Shown piece by piece: positions 1 through 7,818 of a stretch of 64,000 nucleotides of DNA (positions are counted from its first letter, which is position 1; every line of letters starts with the position of its first letter). The notes under the pieces were generated by a model. The model searched no databases and was not told the origin of the DNA. It worked only from the letters and a program-made list of their open reading frames with translations. The DNA comes from Rheinheimera pacifica (GTDB lineage: Bacteria; Pseudomonadota; Gammaproteobacteria; Enterobacterales; Alteromonadaceae), in the NCBI RefSeq assembly GCF_900108485.1, contig NZ_FNXF01000003.1:266530-330529 (forward strand), given 5' to 3'. The position numbers were made by a program, and so were the translations under genes.

Positions 1-59
1 ATTCGTTGCCCGTTACACCCGCGATGGTTAACATGATAGCTGGCCGACGGAGACAATGT

Positions 60-1082
60 ATGCAGTGGAAACAAACAGTAACGGGGTTATTAATACTCGT
101 GGCGACAGCCTGGGGTTGCCTGGCATTATGGTTTCAGCAACCCCAGCAGTTTAGCGCTCTGGGTGTGGTAGTACTGGCCGTATGGAGCCTGCTGGGTGCG
201 ATTTCTGCTTTTACTCTTTTATGGCGTTATCAAGCACGCTACCGCCGCAGTTTACTTGGCGCTTATATGCTGTCGGCGGCGCTGTTACTGCTCTGGTGGC
301 ACAACATTGCTCCTTCGCACAACCGGGATTGGGCTGATGATGTTGCTTATTTGCTGCAACCCGAAATACAGGGCGATCAGGTTACGCTGCACAATGTACG
401 TAATTTCGAATGGCGTACTGAAACTGATTACACACCTAACTGGGAAACCCGCAGTTACGACTTAAACCAGCTGGTTTCTGCCGATTTGGTTCTCTCCTAC
501 TGGATGGGTCCGCATATTGCGCATACGCTGGTTTCATTCGGTTTTGCCGATGGCCAGCAACTTGTATTTTCGCTGGAGATACGTAAAGAACGCCATGAGT
601 CTTTTTCGGCCATCGGTGGCTTTTTTCGCCAATTTGAGCAAGTGCTCATCGCCGCAGACGAACGGGACCTTATCCGCACCCGTAGTAATGCACGCGGTGA
701 GGACGTCTATCTGTATAGTCTGGCCATTCCACCGGAGCAACTGCGCACGCTGTTTCTGGGCTATTTACAGACCGCTGAGGCACTGCGCACCACACCCGAC
801 TTCTACAATACCTTAACCAGCAACTGCACAACGATAGTGTTTGATTTAGCCCGCCACATAGCACCGGGGATCCCGCTGGACTACCGTCTGGTGTTATCAG
901 GCCACTTTGCCGAATATGCTTACGATTTAGGCGCACTGGTGCCCCAGTATAGCTATACGCAATTACAGGAGCTGGGTTACATAAATGCCCGCGCCAAAGA
1001 CAGTGATACCCATGATAAGCACGACTTTTCCCGCATCATCCGCATGGGAGTGCCGGGGGCGTCTGTGAAGAACACCCCATGA
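60..1082 (+). CDS. DUF4105 (Lnb N-terminal-like) membrane protein
   Basis: Predicted inner-membrane protein of 340 residues with a periplasmic DUF4105 domain. Three hydrophobic stretches near residues 7-24, 33-53 and 66-80 are followed by the family's region around WRTETDYTPNWETRSYDL and by the conserved SNCTTIVFDL motif, with Cys256 as its likely nucleophile. The family is suspected of being a thiol hydrolase on lipid or peptide substrates, but its reaction is not settled. I chose ATG 60 because GGAGA lies 6 nt upstream; earlier in-frame starts (TTG 6, ATG 24 and 33) have no better site. It converges on the GNAT-nitrilase gene with a 59-bp gap. The family assignment is firm; the function is unknown. 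Confidence 0.85.
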   Translation: MQWKQTVTGLLILVATAWGCLALWFQQPQQFSALGVVVLAVWSLLGAISAFTLLWRYQARYRRSLLGAYMLSAALLLLWWHNIAPSHNRDWADDVAYLLQPEIQGDQVTLHNVRNFEWRTETDYTPNWETRSYDLNQLVSADLVLSYWMGPHIAHTLVSFGFADGQQLVFSLEIRKERHESFSAIGGFFRQFEQVLIAADERDLIRTRSNARGEDVYLYSLAIPPEQLRTLFLGYLQTAEALRTTPDFYNTLTSNCTTIVFDLARHIAPGIPLDYRLVLSGHFAEYAYDLGALVPQYSYTQLQELGYINARAKDSDTHDKHDFSRIIRMGVPGASVKNTP

Positions 1083-1141
1083 GCTCAGCCTGACGTTTTG
1101 GTTTATAACCGCTTACCTCAATACCTAACCGGCAGATAACG

Positions 1142-2674
1142 TTATTTCTGTAATGGCTTTACCAGCGATAGCTGGTATACATCATGACGCCGGTCTTTCA
1201 TCGTATGCACACTGCCATGGCTGTGCAGCTCTTTGAGTAAGTCGATATTTACATCTACTATCAACAGCATTTCTGAATTAGGTGTAGCTTCAGCTTTAAT
1301 ACCGGTGGTAGGAAACGCAAAGTCTGACGGGGTAAACAATGCCGACTGCGCGTATTGAATATCCATATTATTTACCCGCGCCAGGTTACCTACGGCACCG
1401 GCAATGGCGACATAACATTCGTTTTCAATAGCACGCGCCATAGCACAGTGGCGTACCCGGGTATAACCGTTTTGCGTATCGGTTAAAAACGGCACAAACA
1501 AAATGTTCATGCCCTGATCGGATAACAAGCGGGCATATTCCGGAAATTCCACATCGTAGCAAATCATAATGCCGATTTTGCCGCAGTCGGTATCAAATAC
1601 CTCAACCTTATTGCCGCCGGTCATCGCCCAGTTACGCTTTTCTGCCGGGGTAACATGCACTTTGTCGTACTGCTCCCAGGTGCCGTCGCGGCGACATAAA
1701 AAGCCACTGTTATACAACTTGCCATCCACCAGATACGGCATGCTGCCGGTAATAATGTTGATGTTGTAAGCAATAGCGAACTCAACAAATTTATCGCGGA
1801 TGGCTTCAGTATATTTCGCCAACTGGCGGATACTTTCGGTTACGCTTAAATGGTTGTAATGCGCCATTAACGGCGCAGCAAACAGCTCGGGAAACAGAAT
1901 AAAATCGCTTTTGTAATCCGACACCGCATCAACAAAAAACTCCATCTGTTCAAATAACTGCTCAATGCCGGCCATGCTGCGCATTTGCCACTGCACCAAG
2001 CCTAGCCGCACTTCCGCTTTGGGCGCATTAATCAGTTTTACTGATTTGGTGTAGTAAATATTGGCCCACTCCAGCAAGGTGGCATATTCCTGTGATTCGA
2101 CATCGCCGCGCAAATAGCCTTTCAGTAACTTGCGCACGTGAAAGCCATTGGCCAGCTGAAAACTTAACACCGGGTCGTGTACTTCTTTACCTTTAACCTT
2201 CTCAATATATTGTTTGGCGCTTAGCGTATCTGCGTGCTGGTTATAGTTCGGCATGCGCCCGCCTGCCATAATGGCGCGTAAATTCAGGTTTTCGCACAGC
2301 TCTTTACGGGCATCGTATAAACGGCGTGCCAGGCGCAAACCACGATAATCGGGGTGAATAAATACCTCTATGCCGTACAACACATCGCCATTAGGATCAT
2401 GATTTTTAAAAGAATAGCCGGTAACAATCTGCTCGTAGGTGTGCTCATCACTAAATTTGCTGTAATCGATAATAAGTGAAAAAGCACAGCCGACAACTTT
2501 GCCGTCGACACACACACAAAGCTGGCCATCAGGGAATTTAGTCAGCAGTGTATCTACTACCGGCTCTGTCCAGCTTAGTAAGGGGCCAGCCTGATAAACC
2601 TGCTCGGATGCTTCACGCAGCTCCGTCATATCCTCACGGGTAAGGTGACGCACTTCAACATGATTGGCTTCCAT
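1142..2674 (-). CDS. GNAT acetyltransferase / carbon-nitrogen hydrolase fusion
   Basis: A 510-residue two-domain enzyme. Residues about 5-210 form a GNAT fold, with an acetyl-CoA loop near IHPDYRGLRLARRLY. Residues about 220-505 are a nitrilase-superfamily domain with the full catalytic triad: Glu263 (FPELF), Lys338 (YDKVH) and Cys372 (MICYDVEFPEY). This fused architecture is known in proteobacteria, but its substrate is not established; hydrolysis of an amide followed by N-acylation is a reasonable guess. AGGAG precedes the ATG by about 5 nt. A candidate promoter lies at 2699-2726. The gene appears to be monocistronic. Confidence 0.9.
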   Translation of the reverse strand: MEANHVEVRHLTREDMTELREASEQVYQAGPLLSWTEPVVDTLLTKFPDGQLCVCVDGKVVGCAFSLIIDYSKFSDEHTYEQIVTGYSFKNHDPNGDVLYGIEVFIHPDYRGLRLARRLYDARKELCENLNLRAIMAGGRMPNYNQHADTLSAKQYIEKVKGKEVHDPVLSFQLANGFHVRKLLKGYLRGDVESQEYATLLEWANIYYTKSVKLINAPKAEVRLGLVQWQMRSMAGIEQLFEQMEFFVDAVSDYKSDFILFPELFAAPLMAHYNHLSVTESIRQLAKYTEAIRDKFVEFAIAYNINIITGSMPYLVDGKLYNSGFLCRRDGTWEQYDKVHVTPAEKRNWAMTGGNKVEVFDTDCGKIGIMICYDVEFPEYARLLSDQGMNILFVPFLTDTQNGYTRVRHCAMARAIENECYVAIAGAVGNLARVNNMDIQYAQSALFTPSDFAFPTTGIKAEATPNSEMLLIVDVNIDLLKELHSHGSVHTMKDRRHDVYQLSLVKPLQK

Positions 2675-2698
2675 AAGCTCTCCTGTAATTACTGTGTT

Positions 2699-2726
2699 GT
2701 ATTAAGGGTAACACAACCTGATGCAA
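2699..2726 (-). promoter_or_regulatory. candidate sigma-70 promoter of the GNAT-nitrilase gene
   Basis: Read on the minus strand, TTGCAT (2726-2721) is followed after 16 bp by TAATAC (2704-2699), 25 bp upstream of the start codon. ACAACC/GGTTGT arms lie around the -35 and could be an operator. Assigned by pattern only. Confidence 0.35.
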
Positions 2727-2791
2727 CACGGTTGTATTCACAGCCAGGGTCAGCTGCAGCAGCTACTGCAACCCGAACTTGCAACTATGCC

Positions 2792-2851
2792 TAAAGCCGC
2801 TTAGCGACAGCTCGGTCAGTAATCAGTTACAGGTAAGCATCAGCGGCTTTA
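2792..2851. repeat. 10-bp perfect inverted repeat with 40-bp spacer
   Basis: TAAAGCCGCT (2792-2801) and AGCGGCTTTA (2842-2851) are exact inverted copies in the gap upstream of the GNAT-nitrilase gene. It has no U-tract and no attC consensus, so it is neither a clear terminator nor an integron site. Apart from this repeat and the promoter, I see nothing else in 2675-2941. Confidence 0.4.
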
Positions 2852-2941
2852 ATTCAGGCCCCCCACCCGGCAGAAACCTTGGTGCAGCTAACATTGGCAG
2901 GTCGGCGTTAGTTTGCCGGCTTTAAGATAAACGCACTATGC

Positions 2942-3248
2942 CTAGTCTGGAAAATAGCGTTCAATATCCAAAGCACCGTGAAAAACGCCGAGTATGTCGA
3001 TTTGAGTTGGGCGAGCTAAATACGCTATGCGGCACTATGCGGTCGTGGCCATAAAACAGGATACGGATCTAACCTTCTGCTTCTTTACGATAGAAATAGC
3101 CAATCTGAGGGAACTGGCGGAGAATTTGTGACTTGGCAAAAATATCTGTTACCACTTTCAGTGCAGCAAGCGGATTATCAGCTGCAATATAGTCGTAAAT
3201 ATCGCGCATCCAGTGCTGCGCTTCTGAAGTCCAGTTTATTTCGACCAT
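2942..3248 (-). pseudogene. broken ParE/RelE-family toxin
   Basis: Starting at ATG 3248 the frame reads as a normal RelE/ParE toxin: MVEINWTSEAQHWMRDI, then a helix with AADNPLAALKVV and the FPQIGYFYRKEAEG stretch. A TAG at 3071-3069 then falls where relatives usually carry Glu. Downstream, a 10-bp tandem duplication (CTATGCGG at 3025-3032 and again at 3035-3042) shifts the frame. Removing one copy restores YGHDRIAYLARPTQIDILG and a C-terminus ending in IERYFPD with a stop at 2944-2942. Two independent lesions make this a pseudogene. It overlaps the antitoxin remnant by 13 bp, the usual toxin-antitoxin arrangement. Confidence 0.8.
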
Positions 3249-3421
3249 GAACGTATTTGTTGTTCCATAACCATATTGGAGACTACCTGCCCCTCCCGGA
3301 CATCTTTCAGGCCGCGCTAAACCATATGTTCAAATGCTAACTCGCGCAAAATCTCTTCATAACTGGCATCATCCGGTTGGGATTGAACAATCTCAGTTAT
3401 CTTTACTTTCACATCAGACAT
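3236..3421 (-). pseudogene. broken antitoxin of the ParE remnant
   Basis: A 61-codon frame beginning MSDVKVKITEIVQSQPDD and ending with MVMEQQIRSWSK. It has the look of the small antitoxins that pair with ParE toxins (SYEEILRELAFEHMV, then RGLKDVREGQVVSN). An in-frame TAG at 3319-3317 interrupts it after MV, where relatives have a Glu. GGAG lies upstream of the ATG. It is interrupted by one nonsense codon only. Because the toxin partner is also dead, loss of the module is likelier than stop-codon readthrough. Confidence 0.75.
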
Positions 3422-3544
3422 CTTGCTCTCCAACTTTCTTGCCCGGATCTGAACGATATAAGCCACAACCCCGGCTGGATAATGTTTCAATTAAGGTAAA
3501 GCATAGCGTAATTTAACCGGATACTGTACGCAACCAACATTCCA

Positions 3545-4141
3545 TCACTGCAGCGCCAGGTTAAGCGCGATACCACTCAGCAACAGGGCAATGCCACCAT
3601 CAAACAACTGCCAACGGCGGGCTGAGTTTAGCCAGGTTTTCAGACTGGGCGCCATTGCCGTCAATGAGGAAAACCACACTAACGAGGCGATACAAGCGCC
3701 GGCCATAAACCACAGTGGTGTTGTTTGCTGATTCGCCACACCGCCAATTAAAAACACCGTATCCAGATACACATGCGGGTTTAATAAGGTAATGGCCAGT
3801 GCCGTTAGCGCCGTTTTGCTGTTACTCATCACCTGAGTAGTATTATCGGTTTGTAAGCCTTTACCGCCAGCCCAGGAGCGGCGGGCCGCTTGCCATGCCA
3901 GCCACAATAATAAGGCCACCCCCAACCAGGTAAGCAGCGGCACCAATGGCGGTACCCATTGCTGCATTTGCTGTACGGCAAATACGCCCAGCACAATCAG
4001 CAGGCAGTCGCAAAGTATACAGACGGCAGCAATCACCAGCCGGTTCGCCCCCGCCATGCTTTGGCTTAATACCCAGATATTTTGCGCGCCAATCGCGACA
4101 ATTAAACTTAAACCCACACCAAACCCCAGTAAAAACGTCAT
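3545..4141 (-). CDS. argO: LysE/ArgO-family amino acid exporter
   Basis: Inner-membrane exporter of basic amino acids, 198 residues, with about six hydrophobic helices and the family N-terminus GFGVGLSLIVAIGAQN. E. coli ArgO (211 aa) exports arginine and probably canavanine. I start at ATG 4141, with AGGG 8 nt upstream, rather than at an upstream in-frame GTG at 4189, because the transporter fold begins here. It is divergent from an ArgP-type regulator 96 bp away. That pairing strongly supports the ArgO assignment and implies induction by arginine through ArgP. Confidence 0.88.
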   Translation of the reverse strand: MTFLLGFGVGLSLIVAIGAQNIWVLSQSMAGANRLVIAAVCILCDCLLIVLGVFAVQQMQQWVPPLVPLLTWLGVALLLWLAWQAARRSWAGGKGLQTDNTTQVMSNSKTALTALAITLLNPHVYLDTVFLIGGVANQQTTPLWFMAGACIASLVWFSSLTAMAPSLKTWLNSARRWQLFDGGIALLLSGIALNLALQ

Positions 4142-4237
4142 GCTGTTTACCCTGTGCAGAAAAATCTGCTGCAGAACATACCCTTTCACACTACTATTAA
4201 TCCAACAAATTATTTTACATATAGATGAATTGAATTA

Positions 4238-5110
4238 ATGATTGATTACCGCTTATTACAGGCCCTGTCTGCCGTGGTAGAACAAGGTGGCTTTGAACGC
4301 GCAGCAAAACTACTGTGCCTGACGCAATCGGCGGTTAGCCACCGTATTAAGCAGCTTGAAGCCCTTGCCGGCCAGCCGGTATTGCTGCGCACTGCCCCGC
4401 CGGTGGCCACGCCCGCCGGGCAACGGCTGCTAAATCACTTACAGCAGGTACGGCAAATGGAAGCCACGCTGGGACTGGACGCCACCAGCGTGACGACGCT
4501 AAGACTGGCGGTCAATGCCGACTCGCTGGCGACCTGGCTGCCACAGGCACTGGTATTGCCGGATCACCCGCAGCTGTGTTTTGATTTTGTAGTGGAGGAT
4601 CAGTCGGTTGGTTTAAAACGGATGAAACAGGGCGATGTGATGGCGTGTCTGTGTGCCAGCAGCCAGCCGGTAAATGGTGCTAAGGTGCAGGCATTGGGAG
4701 CCCTGCGTTACCGCGCTGTGGCCAGCCCGGACTTTATCCGCCGCTACAAGTTACAGCAGGATCTGCTGACACAACTGCCGCAGGCACCTTGCCTGGTGTT
4801 TAATCAGGATGATCAACTGCAGCATCAGTACCTGCAGCATATATGCGGTAAGCCGCCGCAAAAAACGCATTTATGCCCGTCGTCAGAAGGTTTTTTACGC
4901 GCCGCCCTGGCCGGGCTGGGTTTTGGCTTACTGCCGGAATTACAAATGCAGCCTTATCTGGAAAATAAGCAGCTGGTTGATTTAACGCCGGATTATCATC
5001 TGGATACCCCGCTGTACTGGCATTACTGGCAAAGCGAAAGCCCGTTAATGGCGCAGTTGCGCCAGCAAATTACTGCCATTGCCCGGCAACAACTGCATAG
5101 TGGAGGTTAA
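4238..5110 (+). CDS. argP: LysR-family regulator ArgP
   Basis: A 290-residue LysR-type regulator (E. coli ArgP is 297). The N-terminal winged helix-turn-helix spans about residues 3-60 (FERAAKLLCLTQSAVSHRIKQLE), followed by a substrate-binding-like effector domain. ArgP senses arginine and lysine, and activates argO. The gene is transcribed away from the exporter, so the 96-bp AT-rich gap should hold both promoters and the ArgP site. The full-length domain order is intact. Confidence 0.88.
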   Translation: MIDYRLLQALSAVVEQGGFERAAKLLCLTQSAVSHRIKQLEALAGQPVLLRTAPPVATPAGQRLLNHLQQVRQMEATLGLDATSVTTLRLAVNADSLATWLPQALVLPDHPQLCFDFVVEDQSVGLKRMKQGDVMACLCASSQPVNGAKVQALGALRYRAVASPDFIRRYKLQQDLLTQLPQAPCLVFNQDDQLQHQYLQHICGKPPQKTHLCPSSEGFLRAALAGLGFGLLPELQMQPYLENKQLVDLTPDYHLDTPLYWHYWQSESPLMAQLRQQITAIARQQLHSGG

Positions 5111-5137
5111 AGAAGATGGGCCGAATGTGGCTTATTG

Positions 5138-5419
5138 CTATCGCTCATTTTCCAGACTGTGCCATAGCCGTAAAATGATAATGGCGTTGCTATGCACTGA
5201 ATAGCGCACCACATAATGACCAAACACCATATCACGCAAAGACTCCGGCACCGGTGCTATAGCAACCGGTACGCCTATGGCGGGAAAATCGGCTAACAGC
5301 TTAATTTTTGCCACCAGCTCAGCGGCAATCCGGCGCGCTGCAGCAGGGTTATGCTCTACAATAAACTGTCGCAGCCGCTTTAAATCTTCCACTGCTTCAA
5401 TGGTGTAAACCAGTTTCAC
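5138..5419 (-). CDS. ParE/RelE-family toxin
   Basis: A 93-residue toxin of the RelE/ParE superfamily: KLVYTIEAVEDLKRLRQFI, then a helix (NPAAARRIAAELVAKI), the FPAIGVPV turn, and a C-terminal strand with RDMVFGHYVVRYSV and IIILRLWHSLE. ParE members poison DNA gyrase and RelE members cut mRNA; sequence alone does not tell which applies here. Its start overlaps the end of the upstream RHH antitoxin by 4 bp, so translation is coupled. Unlike the ParE remnant at 2942-3248, this copy has no visible lesion. Confidence 0.88.
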   Translation of the reverse strand: MKLVYTIEAVEDLKRLRQFIVEHNPAAARRIAAELVAKIKLLADFPAIGVPVAIAPVPESLRDMVFGHYVVRYSVHSNAIIILRLWHSLENER

Positions 5420-5688
5420 CTGGTTAGATCCGGTGCGTCCTGCTCGTGCTCTGTACCCCAGCTATCCAGCCAGCTGTGCACCTCAACTGCATCGACTACT
5501 TTACCGTCGGCTGCCGACGCCATTGCAGCCAGCGTTTGCTGCCAGCGAGCCTGCTCGCTGTGCTGTTTGGCAATATATTGCGCCAGCGCTTCGTTAATAA
5601 CCCAACCTTTGCTGCGCTGCAGCTTGCTAGCAATGGCCTCCAGCTGTTGCTCTACTTCAGCTTGCAAGCGTACCGTGGTAACACTCAT
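5416..5688 (-). CDS. ribbon-helix-helix (CopG-type) antitoxin
   Basis: A 90-residue antitoxin. The first 45 residues have the ribbon-helix-helix pattern (SVTTVRLQAEVEQQLEAIA, then SKGWVINEALAQYIAKQ) that binds DNA as a dimer. The acidic C-terminal tail (EHEQDAPD) is the likely toxin-neutralising part. It is the first gene of the two-gene operon with the ParE toxin. It should repress its own promoter, where an inverted repeat is visible at 5699-5731. Confidence 0.88.
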   Translation of the reverse strand: MSVTTVRLQAEVEQQLEAIASKLQRSKGWVINEALAQYIAKQHSEQARWQQTLAAMASAADGKVVDAVEVHSWLDSWGTEHEQDAPDLTR

Positions 5689-5698
5689 GGCAATACCC

Positions 5699-5731
5699 CT
5701 GACTAACTACAATGTATTACAGTATAGTCAG
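5699..5731. promoter_or_regulatory. candidate operator of the RHH/ParE operon
   Basis: Perfect 7-bp inverted arms CTGACTA (5699-5705) and TAGTCAG (5725-5731) lie 11-43 bp upstream of the antitoxin start and enclose the AT-rich promoter core. The position and symmetry suit autoregulation by the RHH dimer. Function is inferred. Confidence 0.5.
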
Positions 5732-5804
5732 CCGAGCCAAAGCAGGCAATGTAACGCTTTAAACCAGCAAAGCGGTAATCATTGCCGATACGGTTAACCC
5801 GCCG

Positions 5805-6140
5805 TTATAACAAGACAGGCTGCGGAGCCTGTTGTCGATCGTTTAAGCCATAGTCACGCATCACAGTTGCGACGCGTAGCCGGTAGTGGGCAAACAAACC
5901 GCTGCGGCCCTGCTGCTGCGCTGCCTGATGCTGCAATTGTTGCCGCCAGGCTAGCACGGCTGCTTCGTCCCGCCAGAACGATAATGACAAATAACTGCCG
6001 GGGTTAGCCATGCTTTCAAAGCGCTCTACCGAGATAAAGCCTTCAATGCTGTTAAGTAGTGGGGCCAGCTCAGATGCCAGAGCAAAATAGCTGTTTTTAC
6101 CCGCGCTGGTTGGGGTTACTTCAAATATCACCGCTATCAT
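5805..6140 (-). CDS. antibiotic biosynthesis monooxygenase (ABM) domain protein
   Basis: A small ABM-fold protein (111 aa). The ferredoxin-like dimeric alpha-beta barrel is recognised from [33 protein letters not shown], and the [16 protein letters not shown] stretch, which contains the hallmark strand and helix. Members are cofactor-free monooxygenases, haem-degrading enzymes or simply small-molecule binders; the substrate here is unknown. The start codon overlaps the end of the NIPSNAP gene by 4 bp (ATGA), so the two are co-translated and probably share a task. Both lie opposite an ArsR-type regulator. Confidence 0.85.
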   Translation of the reverse strand: MIAVIFEVTPTSAGKNSYFALASELAPLLNSIEGFISVERFESMANPGSYLSLSFWRDEAAVLAWRQQLQHQAAQQQGRSGLFAHYRLRVATVMRDYGLNDRQQAPQPVLL

Positions 6141-6475
6141 CCCGGCACCTGCACAGCTTGGTTAAAGGTTGCCGGCACCACGGTTAAAAATGTGCGTTGC
6201 TCCTGCAAAATAAACTGCTGCTGTTGCGCAAAAGCAAAGTTTTGCTGAGCGGCGCTGTCTTGTTTTAACCTCGCCCGATAGCTTTCATAGTCTGCCAGGC
6301 TGTTAAAACTGATTAAGCCAAATGCTCTGTCGTTACAACCCTCGTGCGGTAAAAAATAGCCCAACAGCTCGCCACCACAGGCCGGTATAATTTCTCCCCA
6401 GTTTTGCGCGTACCGGGCAAATAAATCCAGTTTAAACGGGTCAAGCCGGTATTCAATAAAACATGTTATGCTCAT
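6137..6475 (-). CDS. NIPSNAP-family protein
   Basis: A 112-residue protein starting [16 protein letters not shown] and continuing [23 protein letters not shown], the NIPSNAP signature, another ferredoxin-like dimeric barrel. I start at ATG 6475 because a strong AGGAGG lies 8 nt upstream; the frame is open further upstream without support. It is the first gene of a two-gene operon with the ABM protein and is divergent from the ArsR-type gene, with a perfect palindrome at 6530-6545 in between. Small oxidative or carbonyl-compound chemistry is plausible but not demonstrable. Confidence 0.85.
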   Translation of the reverse strand: MSITCFIEYRLDPFKLDLFARYAQNWGEIIPACGGELLGYFLPHEGCNDRAFGLISFNSLADYESYRARLKQDSAAQQNFAFAQQQQFILQEQRTFLTVVPATFNQAVQVPG

Positions 6476-6529
6476 CAATATTTCCTCCTGTTTGCTGCAA
6501 GGCAGTGTAACGGAACAATATTGATATGC

Positions 6530-6545
6530 TTCGATGCGCATCGAA
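6530..6545. promoter_or_regulatory. 16-bp perfect palindrome, likely ArsR-type operator
   Basis: TTCGATGCGCATCGAA reads identically on both strands. It lies 55 bp upstream of the NIPSNAP start and 18 bp upstream of the chosen regulator start, in the only gap between the divergent units. ArsR-family dimers bind such dyads, so this is the obvious operator for the adjacent regulator. Confidence 0.6.
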
Positions 6546-6563
6546 CTAAGCGGTAAAACTGAT

Positions 6564-7235
6564 ATGCAACCGAATATTGCCATTGTCGCGAACCTGATTG
6601 GTGACAATGCCCGCGCTAAAATGCTCACTGCCCTGCTGGGCGGCAAAGCCTTAACCGCAACCGAGTTGGCGCTGGAAGCGGATATTATGCCGCCCACTGC
6701 CAGTAGCCATTTGGCAAAACTGCTGAGCGGCGATTTAGTCTGTGTGCGTAAACAAGGCCGGCATAAGTATTTTCAGTTAAAAGACCATGCGGTAGCAGCA
6801 TTGCTGGAGCAGTTGCTGAGTATCAGCGCTGCCAGTACTAATGTTGTTACCACCGGCCCGGCTGATAGTGCGCTGCGCCAAGCCCGGGTTTGTTATGACC
6901 ATCTGGCCGGTGAAACAGCCGTTATGTTATATGACAGCCTGCTGGCGCAGCAGTTGATAACCGAACAATTGCACACCCCGGCAATTACCGATAAAGGCGT
7001 GGCATTTTTCCAACAAGCCGGAGCCGATTTTAGCCGCCTTAACGCCGCCAACCGGCCTTTATGTAAAGCCTGCCTAGACTGGAGTGAGCGGCGCAGCCAC
7101 CTGGCCGGTGCACTCGGCCACTGGGTGTTAGCTGATATGTTAAATAACAATTGGGCCAGCCAAGAGCCGGACTCCCGCGCCATTCGCTTTAATGCTAAAG
7201 GATTGGCGGCATTTCGTCGCCGCTATTTCACTTAG
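6564..7235 (+). CDS. ArsR-type winged-helix transcriptional regulator
   Basis: A 223-residue regulator. Residues about 1-80 are an ArsR winged helix ([22 protein letters not shown], then [12 protein letters not shown] as recognition helix and a KYFQL wing). The C-terminal half is longer than in SmtB-type metal sensors and probably binds an organic ligand; it holds a CKACLDW segment. I start at ATG 6564 ([14 protein letters not shown]), where homologous proteins begin. An upstream in-frame ATG at 6534 lies inside the 16-bp palindrome. It probably represses the divergent NIPSNAP-ABM operon. The ligand is unknown. Confidence 0.85.
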   Translation: MQPNIAIVANLIGDNARAKMLTALLGGKALTATELALEADIMPPTASSHLAKLLSGDLVCVRKQGRHKYFQLKDHAVAALLEQLLSISAASTNVVTTGPADSALRQARVCYDHLAGETAVMLYDSLLAQQLITEQLHTPAITDKGVAFFQQAGADFSRLNAANRPLCKACLDWSERRSHLAGALGHWVLADMLNNNWASQEPDSRAIRFNAKGLAAFRRRYFT

Positions 7236-7248
7236 CTGCCACTAAAGG

Positions 7249-7803
7249 TTAATCCGCGGCGGCTTTGGGTGCACTGAAGGCTTTGCTGTAAAAACCGGAC
7301 GGGTCGAAACAGCACACCCGCCGCTTGCCCTCTGCCAGCATGTTACAAGCATCACTGACCCGCTTGGCCCGGGTTTTTGCCTGTTTGGCTGATGTGATCC
7401 AATGGATCCAATCCAGCCGGGCCAGGCTGGTGGTGTCATGCCAGACGGCACTGGCTTCAGCTGAGGCTGCCAGCGCCTGCTGTAAATCGGTTGGCACTTC
7501 AGGTTCAGGCTCTTGTTGCAACGCCTTAATATTAAAGCTGGCAACACTGCCAATACTGGTGCCTGCTGCGCTCAGTAACTTATCACTTAAAGCTAACCAA
7601 TGGCTTAGTTGGCCATCCGGTTCCAGTGTGGCCTGAAATGCCACGCCGTTAATATGCCCAGTTACCGTTATTCTGCCACGGCGGGGCAGCTTTTCACTGG
7701 CCTCTTTGGGCAACACTACAAAAGCTGTGAACGAAGCACCAGCGGGCTGCGCCGGACGCAGCACTGTGGCAGCAAACTCAGAGTAGCTGTCGTTTGAAGT
7801 CAT
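7249..7803 (-). CDS. DUF1905 / YdeI (OmpD-associated) family protein
   Basis: A 184-residue protein. An N-terminal DUF1905 beta-barrel domain (FTAFVVLPKEASEKLPRRGRITVTGHING) is followed by a YdeI-type C-terminal helical domain (LARLDWIHWITSAKQAKTRAKRV, then ACNMLAEGKRR). The family is labelled bacteriocin-protection or OmpD-associated, from a Salmonella phenotype, without a known reaction. It sits 15 bp downstream of the esterase-amidohydrolase gene's end-to-start boundary and is probably transcribed separately. Nothing in the neighbourhood narrows its role. Confidence 0.82.
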   Translation of the reverse strand: MTSNDSYSEFAATVLRPAQPAGASFTAFVVLPKEASEKLPRRGRITVTGHINGVAFQATLEPDGQLSHWLALSDKLLSAAGTSIGSVASFNIKALQQEPEPEVPTDLQQALAASAEASAVWHDTTSLARLDWIHWITSAKQAKTRAKRVSDACNMLAEGKRRVCCFDPSGFYSKAFSAPKAAAD

Positions 7804-7818
7804 GATAAATCCGCTGCT

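Noticed and set aside
2873-2930. Possible integron attC-like site (CTAAC...GTTAG) near 2890-2911
   Set aside because: The outer boxes do not fit GTTRRRY/RYYYAAC and no integrase or cassette array is present.
3334-3516. 60-codon plus-strand frame across the antitoxin remnant
   Set aside because: It is antisense to the decayed antitoxin, lacks protein-like composition and has no ribosome-binding site.
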